DNA of 64,000 bases from Pseudomonas alkylphenolica (GCF_004025535.1 NZ_QJRG01000049.1:62001-126000), one strand, 5' to 3'. Numbered from the stretch's first letter, positions 1 through 9,472 are shown. A program made the numbers and translations. The notes: generated by a model from the sequence alone, not told the origin.

Positions 1-1281
1 ACCGCTGCAATCCTGATGTGGATGCACTGGAAGCTGGCGCTATTGATCCTGCTGTTCAACCCCTTGGTGATTTTCGCCACGGTGCAGTTGGGCAAGCGGG
101 TCAAACACCTGAAGAAGCTCGAGAACGACAGCACCTCGCGCTTTACCCAGGCGCTGACCGAGACCCTCGACGCGATCCAGGAGATCCGCGCCAGCAACCG
201 CCAGGGCTATTTCCTCGGGCGTTTGGGCGTGCGTGCGCAAGAGGTGCGCAACTATGCCGTGGCCTCACAGTGGAAAAGCGACGCCAGTGGCCGCGCCAGT
301 GGCCTGCTGTTTCAGTTTGGCATCGATATTTTCCGCGCAGCAGCGATGCTCACTGTGCTGTTTTCCGACCTGTCGATCGGGCAGATGCTGGCGGTGTTCA
401 GCTACTTGTGGTTCATGATCGGCCCGGTCGAGCAGTTGCTCAACCTGCAGTACGCCTACTATGCCGCTGGCGGTGCCCTGAGTCGGCTCAACGAGTTGCT
501 GGCCCGCGCCGACGAACCGCAATACCCCGGGGGTGTCGACCCCTTCAAAGGCCGTGACACCGTAGGGCTCGAAGTGCAGGGATTGCGTTTCGCGTATGCC
601 GATGAACCGGTGCTCGACCACCTGAACCTGTCCATCGCCCCCGGGGAAAAGGTGGCGATTGTCGGTGCCAGTGGCGGTGGCAAAAGCACCCTGGTGCAGT
701 TGCTGCTCGGGCTCTACAGCGCCCAGGCCGGCACCATTCGCTTTGGCGGTTCGACCTTGCAGGAAATCGGTCTGGAGACCCTGCGTGAGCATGTAGCGGT
801 GGTGCTGCAGCATCCGTCGCTGTTCAACGATACGGTGCGCGCCAATCTGACCATGGGCCGCGATTGCAGTGACGAGGCCTGCTGGCAGGCCCTGGGTATC
901 GCGCAGCTCGACACCACCATTGCGGCATTGCCACAGGGGCTGGATACCGTGGTCGGGCGCTCGGGTGTACGCCTGTCTGGCGGTCAGCGCCAGCGCTTGG
1001 CGATTGCGCGCATGGTCCTATCCGAGCCCAAGGTGGTGATTCTCGACGAAGCCACGTCGGCGCTGGATGCTGCTACCGAATACAACCTGCATCAGGCCCT
1101 GGCGCGCTTTCTGAGTGCGCGTACCACCTTGATCATTGCCCACCGGTTGTCTGCCGTGAAGCAGGCCGACCGGGTGCTGGTGTTTGATGGCGGGCATGTC
1201 GCCGAGGATGGCGATCATCAGCAACTGATTGCAGACGGCGGCTTGTACGCCAAGCTGTACGGTCATTTGCAACAGAGCTGA
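1..1281 (+). CDS. ABC exporter, fused membrane and ATPase domains (5' end cut by window)
   Basis: The reading frame is open from base 1, so the N-terminus lies outside the window. About 426 residues are visible. The first ~160 are the end of a type I exporter membrane domain with hydrophobic helices, and the rest is a complete nucleotide-binding domain: Walker A GASGGGKST, signature LSGGQRQR, Walker B VVILDEATSALD and switch histidine in IIAHRLS. This is the MsbA/lipid-exporter type of half transporter that works as a homodimer in the inner membrane. The substrate cannot be read from the sequence. It is followed by a 111-base gap, so it is probably not co-transcribed tightly with the next gene. 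Confidence 0.9.
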   Translation, partial: TAAILMWMHWKLALLILLFNPLVIFATVQLGKRVKHLKKLENDSTSRFTQALTETLDAIQEIRASNRQGYFLGRLGVRAQEVRNYAVASQWKSDASGRASGLLFQFGIDIFRAAAMLTVLFSDLSIGQMLAVFSYLWFMIGPVEQLLNLQYAYYAAGGALSRLNELLARADEPQYPGGVDPFKGRDTVGLEVQGLRFAYADEPVLDHLNLSIAPGEKVAIVGASGGGKSTLVQLLLGLYSAQAGTIRFGGSTLQEIGLETLREHVAVVLQHPSLFNDTVRANLTMGRDCSDEACWQALGIAQLDTTIAALPQGLDTVVGRSGVRLSGGQRQRLAIARMVLSEPKVVILDEATSALDAATEYNLHQALARFLSARTTLIIAHRLSAVKQADRVLVFDGGHVAEDGDHQQLIADGGLYAKLYGHLQQS

Positions 1282-1392
1282 TTGCAAAGTACGGAGTAAT
1301 TGAGAAAAGCGCTCCAGTATTGAGGGCAAATAGCCTAGGCTGTGCATCTATAAGATCAAGAGATTCATCCGGCTCTGTGTGCAAGGGACCTC

Positions 1393-3849
1393 ATGAAGCG
1401 AAAACGGACTCTCGAAGCCCCGAATTTGTTGGGCATCATCTGGCCTTTTGTTGCCGTGGTGTTGTTTCAGGCATTGCTCGGGAGCATCAGCTTGTACGCC
1501 TTGTCGGCGGTGCGTGGATATGTGGCGGGGGAAAGTCTCTGGTCCAAGGGCCAGAAAGACGCAATCTATTACCTCAACCTGTATGCCGATAGCCGCGACG
1601 AGGCGACTTTCCAGCGCTATCGCCAGGCGATTGCCGTGCCGTTGGGCGGCCATGACCTGCGTGTCGCCCTGGACTTGCCGACTCCGGACCTGGAGGCGGC
1701 GCGGCGCGGCCTGATCCAGGGCGGAAACCACCCTGACGACGTTTCCAGCATCATCTGGCTGTACTTGAACTTTCGCCAGGTCAGTTACCTGGAACGGGCC
1801 ATCGAGCGTTGGGCCGTGGGTGACGGCTTCCTCAGCCAGCTGGACGAAGTCGCCCGGCAGATGCACGAGGGCTTTCGCCTGGGCAAGTTCGATACCGCGG
1901 CGGTTACGAACTGGAAAGCGCGCATTGCCGACATCAATGATGGTGTAACACCCGCGGCGCGCGCCTTCAGCGACGCCTTGGGTGAAGGATCGCGCAGGTT
2001 GCTGCAGCTGTTGCTGGTGACCAACCTGGCGACTGCGCTGTTCCTCATCGCGCTGGCCTGGATGCGCTCGAGCAAGTTGCTCACCCAGCGCCAGGCCTTT
2101 GCCAGTGCCTTGCAGGTCGAGAAGGAGCGGGCCCAGATCACCCTTGAATCGATTGGCGACGGGGTCATCACCACCGACGTTGACGGCTGCATCGCCTACA
2201 TGAACCCGGCCGCCGAGCAATTGACCCACTGGCATGCCAGCCAGGCCCACGGCCTCCCTTTGGCGGCGCTGTTCAGCCTGCTCGATGAGAACGCCGAGAA
2301 AGACAACCTGACCCTCATCGAACACATCCTTGGCGGCGGCCTCAAGGGTGGTAGCGAGCACACCAAGCTGATCCAGCGCCTGGATGGCAGCACGGTATCG
2401 GTGACCCTGGTGGGCGCGCCGATCATGGCAGACGGTCAGGTGAGCGGTGTTGTACTGGTTCTGCATGACATGACCCAGGAGCGGCAGTACATCGCCAACC
2501 TGTCATGGCAGGCAACCCATGATGCGTTGACCGGGCTGGCCAACCGCCGCGAGTTCGAGTACCGCCTGGAGCAGGCGATCAACACCCTGGCGCGCAAGCC
2601 GGCGCGGCATGCCCTGATGTTCCTCGACCTCGACCAGTTCAAGCTGGTCAACGATACCTGTGGGCATGCTGCGGGTGATGAGTTGCTTCGGCACATTTGT
2701 GCGGTGTTGCAGGCGGGCTTGCGTGAGGGCGACACGCTGGCCCGGCTGGGCGGCGACGAGTTCGGGGTTCTGCTGGAGAACTGCCCGCCGGAACAGGCTG
2801 AGCGCATCGCCGAAAGCCTGCGTCAGGCGGTGCAAAGCCTGCATTTTGTCTGGAAGGCGCGCCCGTTCATGACCACGGTGAGCATTGGCCTTGTGCATGT
2901 CGCGCAGCTGCCCACCACGCTGGAGGCCTCGTTGCGCGCGGCCGACATGGCCTGCTACATGGCCAAGGAAAAAGGCCGAAACCGGGTGCAGGTGTACCAC
3001 GCCGACGACAGTGAATTGTCCATACGCTTTGGCGAGATGGCCTGGATCCAGCGCCTGCATGTGGCCTTGGAGGAAAACCGGTTTTGCCTGTACGCCCAAG
3101 AGATCGCCGCCCTCGGGCCTGATGACGGCCCGGGGCACATTGAAATCCTCTTGCGCCTGCACGATGAAAACGGTCGGATCATTCTGCCGGACAGCTTTAT
3201 TCCTGCTGCCGAGCGCTACGGTTTGATGACGGCGCTGGATCGCTGGGTGGTGCGCAGCGTCTTCATGGTGATTCGCCAGGGCCTGGATGAGCGGCGTGAC
3301 GGTCCCCTGGCCATGTGCGCGATCAACCTGTCCGGCAGCAGCATTGGTGATGACAAATTCCTCGAGTACCTCAAGCGGCTGTTTGGTGAGTTCGCCATTC
3401 CGCCGCAAATGATTTGCTTCGAAATCACCGAAACCAGCGCCATTGCCAACCTGGGTAGCGCTATACGCTTTATCAACGAACTCAAGGCGCTGGGTTGCCG
3501 GTTCTCGCTGGATGACTTCTGTGCCGGGATGTCGTCATTTGCTTATTTGAAGCATTTGCCTGTAGATTTCCTGAAAATCGACGGAAGTTTTGTTAAAGAC
3601 ATGCTTGATGACCCGGTCAACCGGGCTATGGTTGAAGTCATCAATCACATCGGCCATGTCATGGGCAAACGCACCATTGCCGAATTTGTCGAGACGCCGT
3701 TGATCGAGCAGGCCCTGCAGGAAATTGGTGTCGATTACGCCCAGGGGTACCTGATCGAGCGGCCGCAGGTGTTCACCTGCGACAGCCTTCATCGCCAACG
3801 GATTGCCGCAAGGCCCCTGTTGTTCAAGGCGCCAGGGACCTTTCGCTGA
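1393..3849 (+). CDS. Membrane GGDEF/EAL protein with PAS domain (c-di-GMP turnover)
   Basis: This 818-residue inner-membrane signalling protein has a first membrane segment near residues 14-38, a periplasmic sensor region, and a second membrane segment near 203-223. These are followed by a PAS domain (~245-370), a GGDEF domain (~375-535) and an EAL domain (~550-800). The GGDEF motif (453-457) is intact and is preceded by an RxxD (REGD) inhibitory site five residues upstream, so cyclase activity with product inhibition is plausible. The EAL signature reads E584-I-L, but the downstream NLS, EITE, DDF, LKIDG and QGY elements are kept, so phosphodiesterase activity is also plausible. Start ATG 1393. 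A neighbour of this type precedes the yciK-mupP-ubiG block in other pseudomonads as I recall. Confidence 0.9.
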   Translation: MKRKRTLEAPNLLGIIWPFVAVVLFQALLGSISLYALSAVRGYVAGESLWSKGQKDAIYYLNLYADSRDEATFQRYRQAIAVPLGGHDLRVALDLPTPDLEAARRGLIQGGNHPDDVSSIIWLYLNFRQVSYLERAIERWAVGDGFLSQLDEVARQMHEGFRLGKFDTAAVTNWKARIADINDGVTPAARAFSDALGEGSRRLLQLLLVTNLATALFLIALAWMRSSKLLTQRQAFASALQVEKERAQITLESIGDGVITTDVDGCIAYMNPAAEQLTHWHASQAHGLPLAALFSLLDENAEKDNLTLIEHILGGGLKGGSEHTKLIQRLDGSTVSVTLVGAPIMADGQVSGVVLVLHDMTQERQYIANLSWQATHDALTGLANRREFEYRLEQAINTLARKPARHALMFLDLDQFKLVNDTCGHAAGDELLRHICAVLQAGLREGDTLARLGGDEFGVLLENCPPEQAERIAESLRQAVQSLHFVWKARPFMTTVSIGLVHVAQLPTTLEASLRAADMACYMAKEKGRNRVQVYHADDSELSIRFGEMAWIQRLHVALEENRFCLYAQEIAALGPDDGPGHIEILLRLHDENGRIILPDSFIPAAERYGLMTALDRWVVRSVFMVIRQGLDERRDGPLAMCAINLSGSSIGDDKFLEYLKRLFGEFAIPPQMICFEITETSAIANLGSAIRFINELKALGCRFSLDDFCAGMSSFAYLKHLPVDFLKIDGSFVKDMLDDPVNRAMVEVINHIGHVMGKRTIAEFVETPLIEQALQEIGVDYAQGYLIERPQVFTCDSLHRQRIAARPLLFKAPGTFR

Positions 3850-3886
3850 AGATCCAACGATAATCACAAGGAACAAGGAGCTGACA

Positions 3887-4672
3887 GTGATTGACGCGTT
3901 CGTCCGTACCGGTCCATTGATGGACCCCACCAGTTACCCGCTTTGGGCCCAGCAGCTGATCAAGGACTGCCATGAGAGCAAGCGCCGGGTCGTCGAGCAC
4001 GAACTTTACCAGCGCATGCGCGACGGCCGGCTCAGCGGTCGCACCATGCGCCAGTACCTGATTGGCGGCTGGCCGGTGGTCGAACAGTTCTCCCTGTACA
4101 TGGCCAAGAACCTGACCAAGACCCGCTACGCTCGTCATCCTGGGGAGGACATGGCGCGCCGCTGGTTGATGCGCAACATTCGTGTCGAGCTCAATCATGC
4201 CGACTACTGGCTGAACTGGAGCCTGGCCCATGGCGTGAGCCTTGAAGACCTGCAAAACCAGGACGTACCGACCGAGCTCAATGCCTTGAGTGACTGGTGC
4301 TGGCATACCTGTGCGGCCGACTCGCTGGTGGTTGCCATTGCCGCTACCAACTATGCCATTGAAGGTGCCACCGGTGAGTGGTCGGCGGTGGTGTGCTCGA
4401 CGGGGGCCTACGCTCAGGGCTTCCCGGAAGAAGGGCGCAAGCGCGCGATGAAGTGGCTGAAGATGCATGCCCAGTACGACGATGCGCACCCGTGGGAGGC
4501 GCTGGAAATCGTCTGCACACTGGTCGGCAACAACCCGCCGCAAGCGTTGCAGGCGCAGTTGCGCCGGGCCATCTGCAAGAGCTATGACTACATGTACCTG
4601 TTCCTTGAGCGCTGCATGCAGCAGGAACAGCGCCAGCCCGCCCGTCTCCAGGCGGAACTGGTCGAGGGCTGA
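3887..4672 (+). CDS. TenA/PqqC-fold (heme-oxygenase-like) protein
   Basis: This 261-residue protein belongs to the all-helical TenA/THI-4/PqqC superfamily. Its histidine-rich helices (residues such as VEQFSLYMAKNL, RVELNHADYW and ATNYAIEGATGEW) match the PqqC-like, iron-containing redox enzyme branch. The true reaction is unknown; calling it thiaminase or a transcriptional regulator would be over-reading the family name. The start is placed at GTG 3887 because AAGGAG lies 6 bases upstream; ATG 3920 is an alternative. It begins 37 bases after the GGDEF/EAL gene and ends two bases before the stop of the convergent yciK. Confidence 0.75.
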   Translation: MIDAFVRTGPLMDPTSYPLWAQQLIKDCHESKRRVVEHELYQRMRDGRLSGRTMRQYLIGGWPVVEQFSLYMAKNLTKTRYARHPGEDMARRWLMRNIRVELNHADYWLNWSLAHGVSLEDLQNQDVPTELNALSDWCWHTCAADSLVVAIAATNYAIEGATGEWSAVVCSTGAYAQGFPEEGRKRAMKWLKMHAQYDDAHPWEALEIVCTLVGNNPPQALQAQLRRAICKSYDYMYLFLERCMQQEQRQPARLQAELVEG

Positions 4673-4674
4673 GC

Positions 4675-5415
4675 CTACTGGGCGTTGAACGCCTGGCCGT
4701 TGACGCCGGTACTGTCCGGGCCCATCAGGTACAGATAGACCGGCATGATCTGTTCGGGCAGCGGATTATTCTCCGGGTTCTCGCCCGGATAAGCCTGGGC
4801 GCGCATGCTGGTGCGGGTCGCGCCCGGGTTGACGCTGTTGGCACGCACCGGCGCCACGCCTTCCAGTTCGTCGGCCAGGGTCTGCATCAGGCCCTCGGTA
4901 GCGAACTTCGACACCCCATAAGCACCCCAGTAAGCACGGCCTTTGCGCCCGACACTGCTGGAGGTGAAGACCACTGAAGCATCCGCAGACAGCTTGAGCA
5001 GCGGCAGCAGGGTGCTGGTGAGCATGAACATGGCATTGACGTTGATCTGCATGACGCGCATGAAGTTGTCGCCAGACAACTGCTCGAGCGGCGTGCGCGG
5101 GCCAATGATCGAGGCGTTGTGCAGCAGGCCGTCGATGTGGCCGAACTCGCTTTCGATCATGGCGGCGAGTTCGTCGTACTGGTGGGGCAGGGCCGTTTCC
5201 AGGTTGAACGGAATGACCGCAGGCTTTGGATGGCCGGCCGCTTCAATTTCGTCATACACCTGGGTCAGGTTGCCTTCGGTCTTGCCCAGCAGCAGTACCG
5301 TGGCGCCATGGGCGGCGTAGGCCTTGGCGGCCGCAGCGCCGATTCCGCGACCGGCGCCGGTGACCAGGATGGTCCGGCCGTTGAGCAGGTCGGGACGGGC
5401 GGAGTAATCAAACAT
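4675..5415 (-). CDS. yciK: YciK-family short-chain dehydrogenase/reductase
   Basis: This 246-residue classical SDR has the cofactor motif TGAGRGIG near the N-terminus, LLHNAS in place of the usual NNAG, and the catalytic pair in YGVSKFA (Tyr-x-x-x-Lys). The YciK family is a conserved oxidoreductase of unknown substrate in gamma-proteobacteria. The start at ATG 5415 is preceded by GAGG about 7 bases upstream. A longer frame reaching 5457 lacks a ribosome site. The gene reads in the same direction as mupP and ubiG with a ~100-base gap. Its 3' end meets the TenA-like gene almost stop to stop. Confidence 0.85.
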   Translation of the reverse strand: MFDYSARPDLLNGRTILVTGAGRGIGAAAAKAYAAHGATVLLLGKTEGNLTQVYDEIEAAGHPKPAVIPFNLETALPHQYDELAAMIESEFGHIDGLLHNASIIGPRTPLEQLSGDNFMRVMQINVNAMFMLTSTLLPLLKLSADASVVFTSSSVGRKGRAYWGAYGVSKFATEGLMQTLADELEGVAPVRANSVNPGATRTSMRAQAYPGENPENNPLPEQIMPVYLYLMGPDSTGVNGQAFNAQ

Positions 5416-5514
5416 GAGGTTGCCTCGTGATAGGGGGCTGGCAACGTCGGCATCCACGTTCTACAGGTGCCGACATTGCAGGCGAAGCAAGGCAGCGCCT
5501 TGCCAGCTCAGGGT

Positions 5515-6192
5515 TCAGCAGCCGCAAAGCGCGCTATCAAGCACCTTGCGCAGCTCCAGCGGATGATCGACGACTACATCCGCACCCCAGTTGTTGGGGT
5601 TGTCACTGGGATGAATATAGCCATAACGCACGGCAGCCGTGCGGGTGCCGGCATCGCGGCCCGACTCGATGTCGCGCAGGTCGTCGCCGACGAACAGGAC
5701 GCTGGCCGGGTCCAGGTTCAGGGTCTTGCAGGCGAGAATCAGCGGCTCGGGGTCCGGCTTGCTGTTTTTCACATGATCCGGGCAGATCAGCAGGGCAGAG
5801 CGCTCGGCCAGGCCCAGTTGCTGCATGATCGGCTCGGCAAAGCGCACCGGCTTGTTGGTAACCACGCCCCACAGCAGGTTGGCTTTCTCGATGTCGGCCA
5901 GCAGTTCGGCCATGCCGTCGTAGAGTTTGCTGTGCACCGCGCAGCCTTGTTGGTAGCGCTCGAGGAACTCCAGGCGCAAGGCTTCGAACTCTGCAGCTTC
6001 CGGGTCAAGGTCGAAGGTCACCGAGACCATGGCCTTGGCTCCGCCGGAGACCACGTCGCGGATGCGTTGGTCGTCGATGGCGGGCAAGCCGCGCTCGGCC
6101 AGCATCGCCTGGCAGATGGCGATGAAATCCGGCGCCGTGTCGAGCAGGGTGCCGTCCATGTCGAAAAGTACTGCTCTCAGGCGCATGTTCAT
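5515..6192 (-). CDS. mupP: N-acetylmuramic acid 6-phosphate phosphatase (HAD family)
   Basis: This 225-residue HAD hydrolase has the nucleophile motif DMDGTLLDT near the N-terminus and the later acidic motif in FVGDDLRDIESG. It is often annotated as phosphoglycolate phosphatase (gph). In Pseudomonas the protein at this position, beside ubiG and yciK, is MupP, which dephosphorylates MurNAc-6-P in the peptidoglycan recycling route that bypasses de novo MurA and supports intrinsic fosfomycin tolerance. That assignment comes from family and neighbourhood. ATG 6192 overlaps the ubiG stop as ATGA, indicating translational coupling; an internal ATG at 6186 is also possible. Confidence 0.85.
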   Translation of the reverse strand: MNMRLRAVLFDMDGTLLDTAPDFIAICQAMLAERGLPAIDDQRIRDVVSGGAKAMVSVTFDLDPEAAEFEALRLEFLERYQQGCAVHSKLYDGMAELLADIEKANLLWGVVTNKPVRFAEPIMQQLGLAERSALLICPDHVKNSKPDPEPLILACKTLNLDPASVLFVGDDLRDIESGRDAGTRTAAVRYGYIHPSDNPNNWGADVVVDHPLELRKVLDSALCGC

Positions 6193-6887
6193 TCCTCGCG
6201 CAGGGTCTGGATCATGTAGTTGACGTCGACGTCGCTGGCCAGCTTGTAGTGCTTGGTCAGCGGGTTGTAGGTCAGGCCGATGATGTCCTTGACGGTAAGG
6301 CCGGCCTCGCGGCTCCAGGCGCCGAGCTCGGACGGGCGGATGAATTTCTTGAAGTCATGGGTACCACGTGGCAGCAGCTTCATGATGTATTCAGCGCCGA
6401 TGATCGCGAACAGGTACGCCTTGGGGTTACGGTTGATGGTCGAGAAGAACACCTGGCCGCCGGGCTTGACCATGCGGAAGCAGGCGCGGATGACCGAGGA
6501 CGGGTCCGGCACGTGTTCGAGCATCTCAAGGCAGGTGACCACGTCGAACTGCTCGGGCATTTCTTCGGCCAGGGCTTCGGCGGTGATCTGTCGGTACTCG
6601 ACCTGAACGCCAGACTCGAGCTGGTGCAACTGGGCAACTGCCAGCGGCGCTTCGCCCATGTCGATACCGGTCACGGTGGCGCCGCGCTGGGCCATGGCTT
6701 CGCTGAGGATGCCGCCGCCGCAACCGACGTCGAGGACTTTCTTGCCAGCCAGCTTGACCCGCTCATCGATCCAGTTGACCCGCAGCGGGTTGATGTCGTG
6801 CAGGGGCTTGAACTCGCTTTCGCGGTCCCACCAGCGGTGGGCCAGGGCTTCGAACTTGGCGATTTCGGCGTGGTCGACGTTGCTCAT
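6189..6887 (-). CDS. ubiG: UbiG, ubiquinone O-methyltransferase
   Basis: This 232-residue SAM-dependent methyltransferase catalyses the two O-methylation steps of ubiquinone biosynthesis. SAM motif I reads VLDVGCGGGILSE, followed by TGIDMG. The N-terminus (HAEIAKFEALAHRWWD) and the later NRNPKAYLFAIIGAEY segment are typical UbiG signatures, and the length equals the family norm. ATG 6887 was chosen over the longer frame to 6923 because AGAGGA sits 7 bases upstream and because UbiG proteins begin here. It is first in a minus-strand pair with mupP. Confidence 0.95.
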   Translation of the reverse strand: MSNVDHAEIAKFEALAHRWWDRESEFKPLHDINPLRVNWIDERVKLAGKKVLDVGCGGGILSEAMAQRGATVTGIDMGEAPLAVAQLHQLESGVQVEYRQITAEALAEEMPEQFDVVTCLEMLEHVPDPSSVIRACFRMVKPGGQVFFSTINRNPKAYLFAIIGAEYIMKLLPRGTHDFKKFIRPSELGAWSREAGLTVKDIIGLTYNPLTKHYKLASDVDVNYMIQTLREE

Positions 6888-6950
6888 GGATCGGTCCTCT
6901 GAAACTTTGATTAAAGGTGTCACAGGGTGGCAGTGATGGCTGCCGCCCGG

Positions 6951-8282
6951 TTATTCGGTACGCGCGCCGATGCGCTGGCCCCAGGCGCTGGCGGCGGCAT
7001 GCAGGGCCTGCTCGTCCATGCGCGTGAGGCGGCGCTCGTCGAGCAGTTGCTTACCAGCGACCCAGACGTGCTTCACGCAGTCACGGCCGCTGGTGTAGAT
7101 CAGTTGCGAAACCGGCTCGTAGATCGGTTGCTGGGCCAGGCCCGACAGGTCAAAGGCAACCAGATCTGCAGCCTTGCCCACTTCCAGTGAACCGGCCACA
7201 GCGTCCAGGCCCAGCGCCCGGGCGCCGTTCAGGGTGGCCATGCGCAGTGCCCGGTGGGCATCCAGCGCAGCTGCCGAGCCGGCCACGGCCTTGGCCAGCA
7301 AGGCTGCAGTACGGGTCTCGCCCAGTACGTCGAGGTCATTGTTGCTGGCGGCGCCGTCGGTGCCCACGGCGACATTGACGCCGGCCTGCCACAGGCGTTC
7401 CACCGGGCAGAAGCCGCTGGCCAGTTTGAGGTTGGACTCCGGGCAGTGCACCACGCTGGTGTTGCTTTCTACCAGCAGGGCCAGGTCTTCGTCGCTGATC
7501 TGGGTCATGTGCACCGCCTGCAGGCGCGGACCGAGCAGGCCCAGGCGGGCGAGGCGGGCCAGTGGGCGCTCACCGCGGGTCGCCAGGGACTGCTCGACCT
7601 CAAAGGCGGTTTCGTGGATGTGCATGTGGATCGGTGCGTCGAGTTCTTCGGCGATAACCCGGATCTTTTCCAGGTTCTCGTCACTCACCGTATAGGGCGC
7701 ATGCGGGCCCAGGGCCACAGTGATGCGCGGGTGATGGCGCAGGTCGCCGAACAGCTCGATGCCCAGGTGCAGCGCCTCTTCGGTGCTGCGCGCACCCGGG
7801 ATCGGGAAGTCCAGCAGCGGCACGGCGATTTGCGCGCGGATGCCGCTGTTGTGCACGCGTTCGCTGGCGATTCTTGGGTAAAAGTACATGTCCGAGAAGC
7901 AGGTGACGCCGCCCTTGATCTGTTCGGCGATGGCCAGATCGGTGCCGTCACGCACGAAGGCCTCATCCACCCAGCGGCCTTCGGCCGGCCAGATGTGTTC
8001 TTCAAGCCAGGTCATCAGTGGCAAGTCGTCGGCCAGGCCGCGGAACAGGGTCATGGCGGCGTGGCCATGGGCGTTGATCAGTCCAGGGGTGAGCAAGCAG
8101 CCTGGCAATTCGCGGATTTCGCTGGCGACAAAGCGCTGCGCCTCGGCCCGCGGCCCGATGAACACGATCTGCCCGTCGCGAATGCCCAGGCCGTGATCCT
8201 TCAATACCACCCCGGCAGGTTCGACAGGCACCAGCCAGCTTGGCAGGAGCAACAGGTCGAGCGGCGTAGCGGGTTTGGGCAT
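6951..8282 (-). CDS. mtaD: 5'-methylthioadenosine deaminase (TRZ/ATZ amidohydrolase family)
   Basis: This 443-residue amidohydrolase has metal-binding motifs NAHGHAAMTLFRG and HMHIHET and the late GTDGAASNNDLDVL segment that are typical of MTA/SAH deaminases. The P. aeruginosa homologue beside mtnA has been described as a methylthioadenosine deaminase, converting MTA to methylthioinosine for salvage. MTA is a by-product of polyamine and acyl-homoserine-lactone synthesis. ATG 8282 gives the family length; a longer in-frame extension to 8600 overlaps mtnA and is rejected. It is divergent from mtnA across a 113-base spacer. Confidence 0.88.
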   Translation of the reverse strand: MPKPATPLDLLLLPSWLVPVEPAGVVLKDHGLGIRDGQIVFIGPRAEAQRFVASEIRELPGCLLTPGLINAHGHAAMTLFRGLADDLPLMTWLEEHIWPAEGRWVDEAFVRDGTDLAIAEQIKGGVTCFSDMYFYPRIASERVHNSGIRAQIAVPLLDFPIPGARSTEEALHLGIELFGDLRHHPRITVALGPHAPYTVSDENLEKIRVIAEELDAPIHMHIHETAFEVEQSLATRGERPLARLARLGLLGPRLQAVHMTQISDEDLALLVESNTSVVHCPESNLKLASGFCPVERLWQAGVNVAVGTDGAASNNDLDVLGETRTAALLAKAVAGSAAALDAHRALRMATLNGARALGLDAVAGSLEVGKAADLVAFDLSGLAQQPIYEPVSQLIYTSGRDCVKHVWVAGKQLLDERRLTRMDEQALHAAASAWGQRIGARTE

Positions 8283-8354
8283 GGCGGGATTTTCCTCGGG
8301 CACTGGGTTCGGCTGAGGGCGAAGTATACCCGAGCGTCCGCGGCTGGGGCTCGC

Positions 8355-8360
8355 TATAAT
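8355..8360 (+). promoter_or_regulatory. Candidate -10 box for mtnA
   Basis: A perfect TATAAT lies 36 bases upstream of the mtnA ATG in the mtaD-mtnA divergent spacer. No good -35 hexamer is visible at 16-18 bases upstream, so the element is only a candidate. Confidence 0.4.
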
Positions 8361-8395
8361 CGTACGCTTTTGGTGTCTGAACGACGGGGTGAGGC

Positions 8396-9472
8396 ATGCG
8401 CGATCGACTACTGGCCGCAGAGAAGGTGAATGCCATCGATTGGCGTGATGGCGTCCTGCACCTGCTTGACCAGCGCGCTCTGCCATTCGAGGAGACCTGG
8501 CTGGCCTATGCCGACGCCGATGCAGTGGCCGAGGCGATTCGCCTGATGGTAGTGCGTGGTGCACCGGCCATTGGCATAAGTGCCGCCTACGGCTTGGCAA
8601 TGGCCGTGCGTCAGCGCCTGGCGCAGGGCGATGATTGGGAGATGGCGCTGGAGGAGGATTTCGACGTCCTGTTCAACTCGCGGCCTACCGGCGCCAACCT
8701 GTTCTGGGCGCTCAACCGCATGCGCGAACGCTTGTTGCGGGTCAAGGAGGGCGACGACGTGGCCGCCATCATGGAGGCCGAGGCCATCGCTATCCACGAC
8801 AGTGATCGCGAAGCCAACCTGACCATGGCCCAGCTGGGCGCCGAGCTGATCCGCAAGCATCAGGGTAACGAGCAGGCCCTGCTGACCCATTGCAACACCG
8901 GTGCCTTGGCCACCGGTGGCTTTGGTACTGCCCTGGGGGTGGTTCGTGCGGCGTACCTGGAAGGTATGGTCGAACGCGTGTATGCCGACGAAACCCGGCC
9001 CTGGCTGCAAGGCTCGCGCCTGACCGCCTGGGAACTGGCCAAAGATGGCATCCCGGTCACGGTCAACGTCGACTCTGCCGCCGCCCACCTGATGAAGACC
9101 AAGGGCATCACCTGGGTGGTGGTCGGTGCTGACCGCATTGCCGCCAATGGTGATGTGGCCAACAAGATCGGTACTTATCAGCTGGCGGTGAACGCCATGC
9201 ACCACGGGGTGCGCTTCATGGTGGTGGCCTCCAGCTCGAGCATCGACATGAACCTGGAGAGCGGTGAGGACATCCTGCTTGAAGAGCGCAGCGCTAGCGA
9301 GTTGCTGGCTGTCGGTGGTGTGCCGGTCGGGGCGGATGTCGAGGCGGTCAACCCGGTTTTTGATGTGACCCCGGCCGACCTGATCGATGTGATCGTGACC
9401 GAGAAGGGTATTGTCGAGCGCCCGGACACGGTAAAGATGGCGCAACTGATGTGTCGCAAGCGATTGCACTGA
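8396..9472 (+). CDS. mtnA: Methylthioribose-1-phosphate isomerase
   Basis: This 358-residue enzyme of the eIF2B-like fold isomerises 5-methylthioribose-1-phosphate to the ribulose form in the methionine salvage pathway. The visible signatures are GAPAIG near residue 60, the catalytic-cysteine segment THCNTGALA and the catalytic-aspartate segment GADRIAANGDVANKIGTY. Start ATG 8396 follows a GGGGTGAGG ribosome site. The divergent deaminase supplies an upstream step of the same salvage route. Confidence 0.95.
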   Translation: MRDRLLAAEKVNAIDWRDGVLHLLDQRALPFEETWLAYADADAVAEAIRLMVVRGAPAIGISAAYGLAMAVRQRLAQGDDWEMALEEDFDVLFNSRPTGANLFWALNRMRERLLRVKEGDDVAAIMEAEAIAIHDSDREANLTMAQLGAELIRKHQGNEQALLTHCNTGALATGGFGTALGVVRAAYLEGMVERVYADETRPWLQGSRLTAWELAKDGIPVTVNVDSAAAHLMKTKGITWVVVGADRIAANGDVANKIGTYQLAVNAMHHGVRFMVVASSSSIDMNLESGEDILLEERSASELLAVGGVPVGADVEAVNPVFDVTPADLIDVIVTEKGIVERPDTVKMAQLMCRKRLH

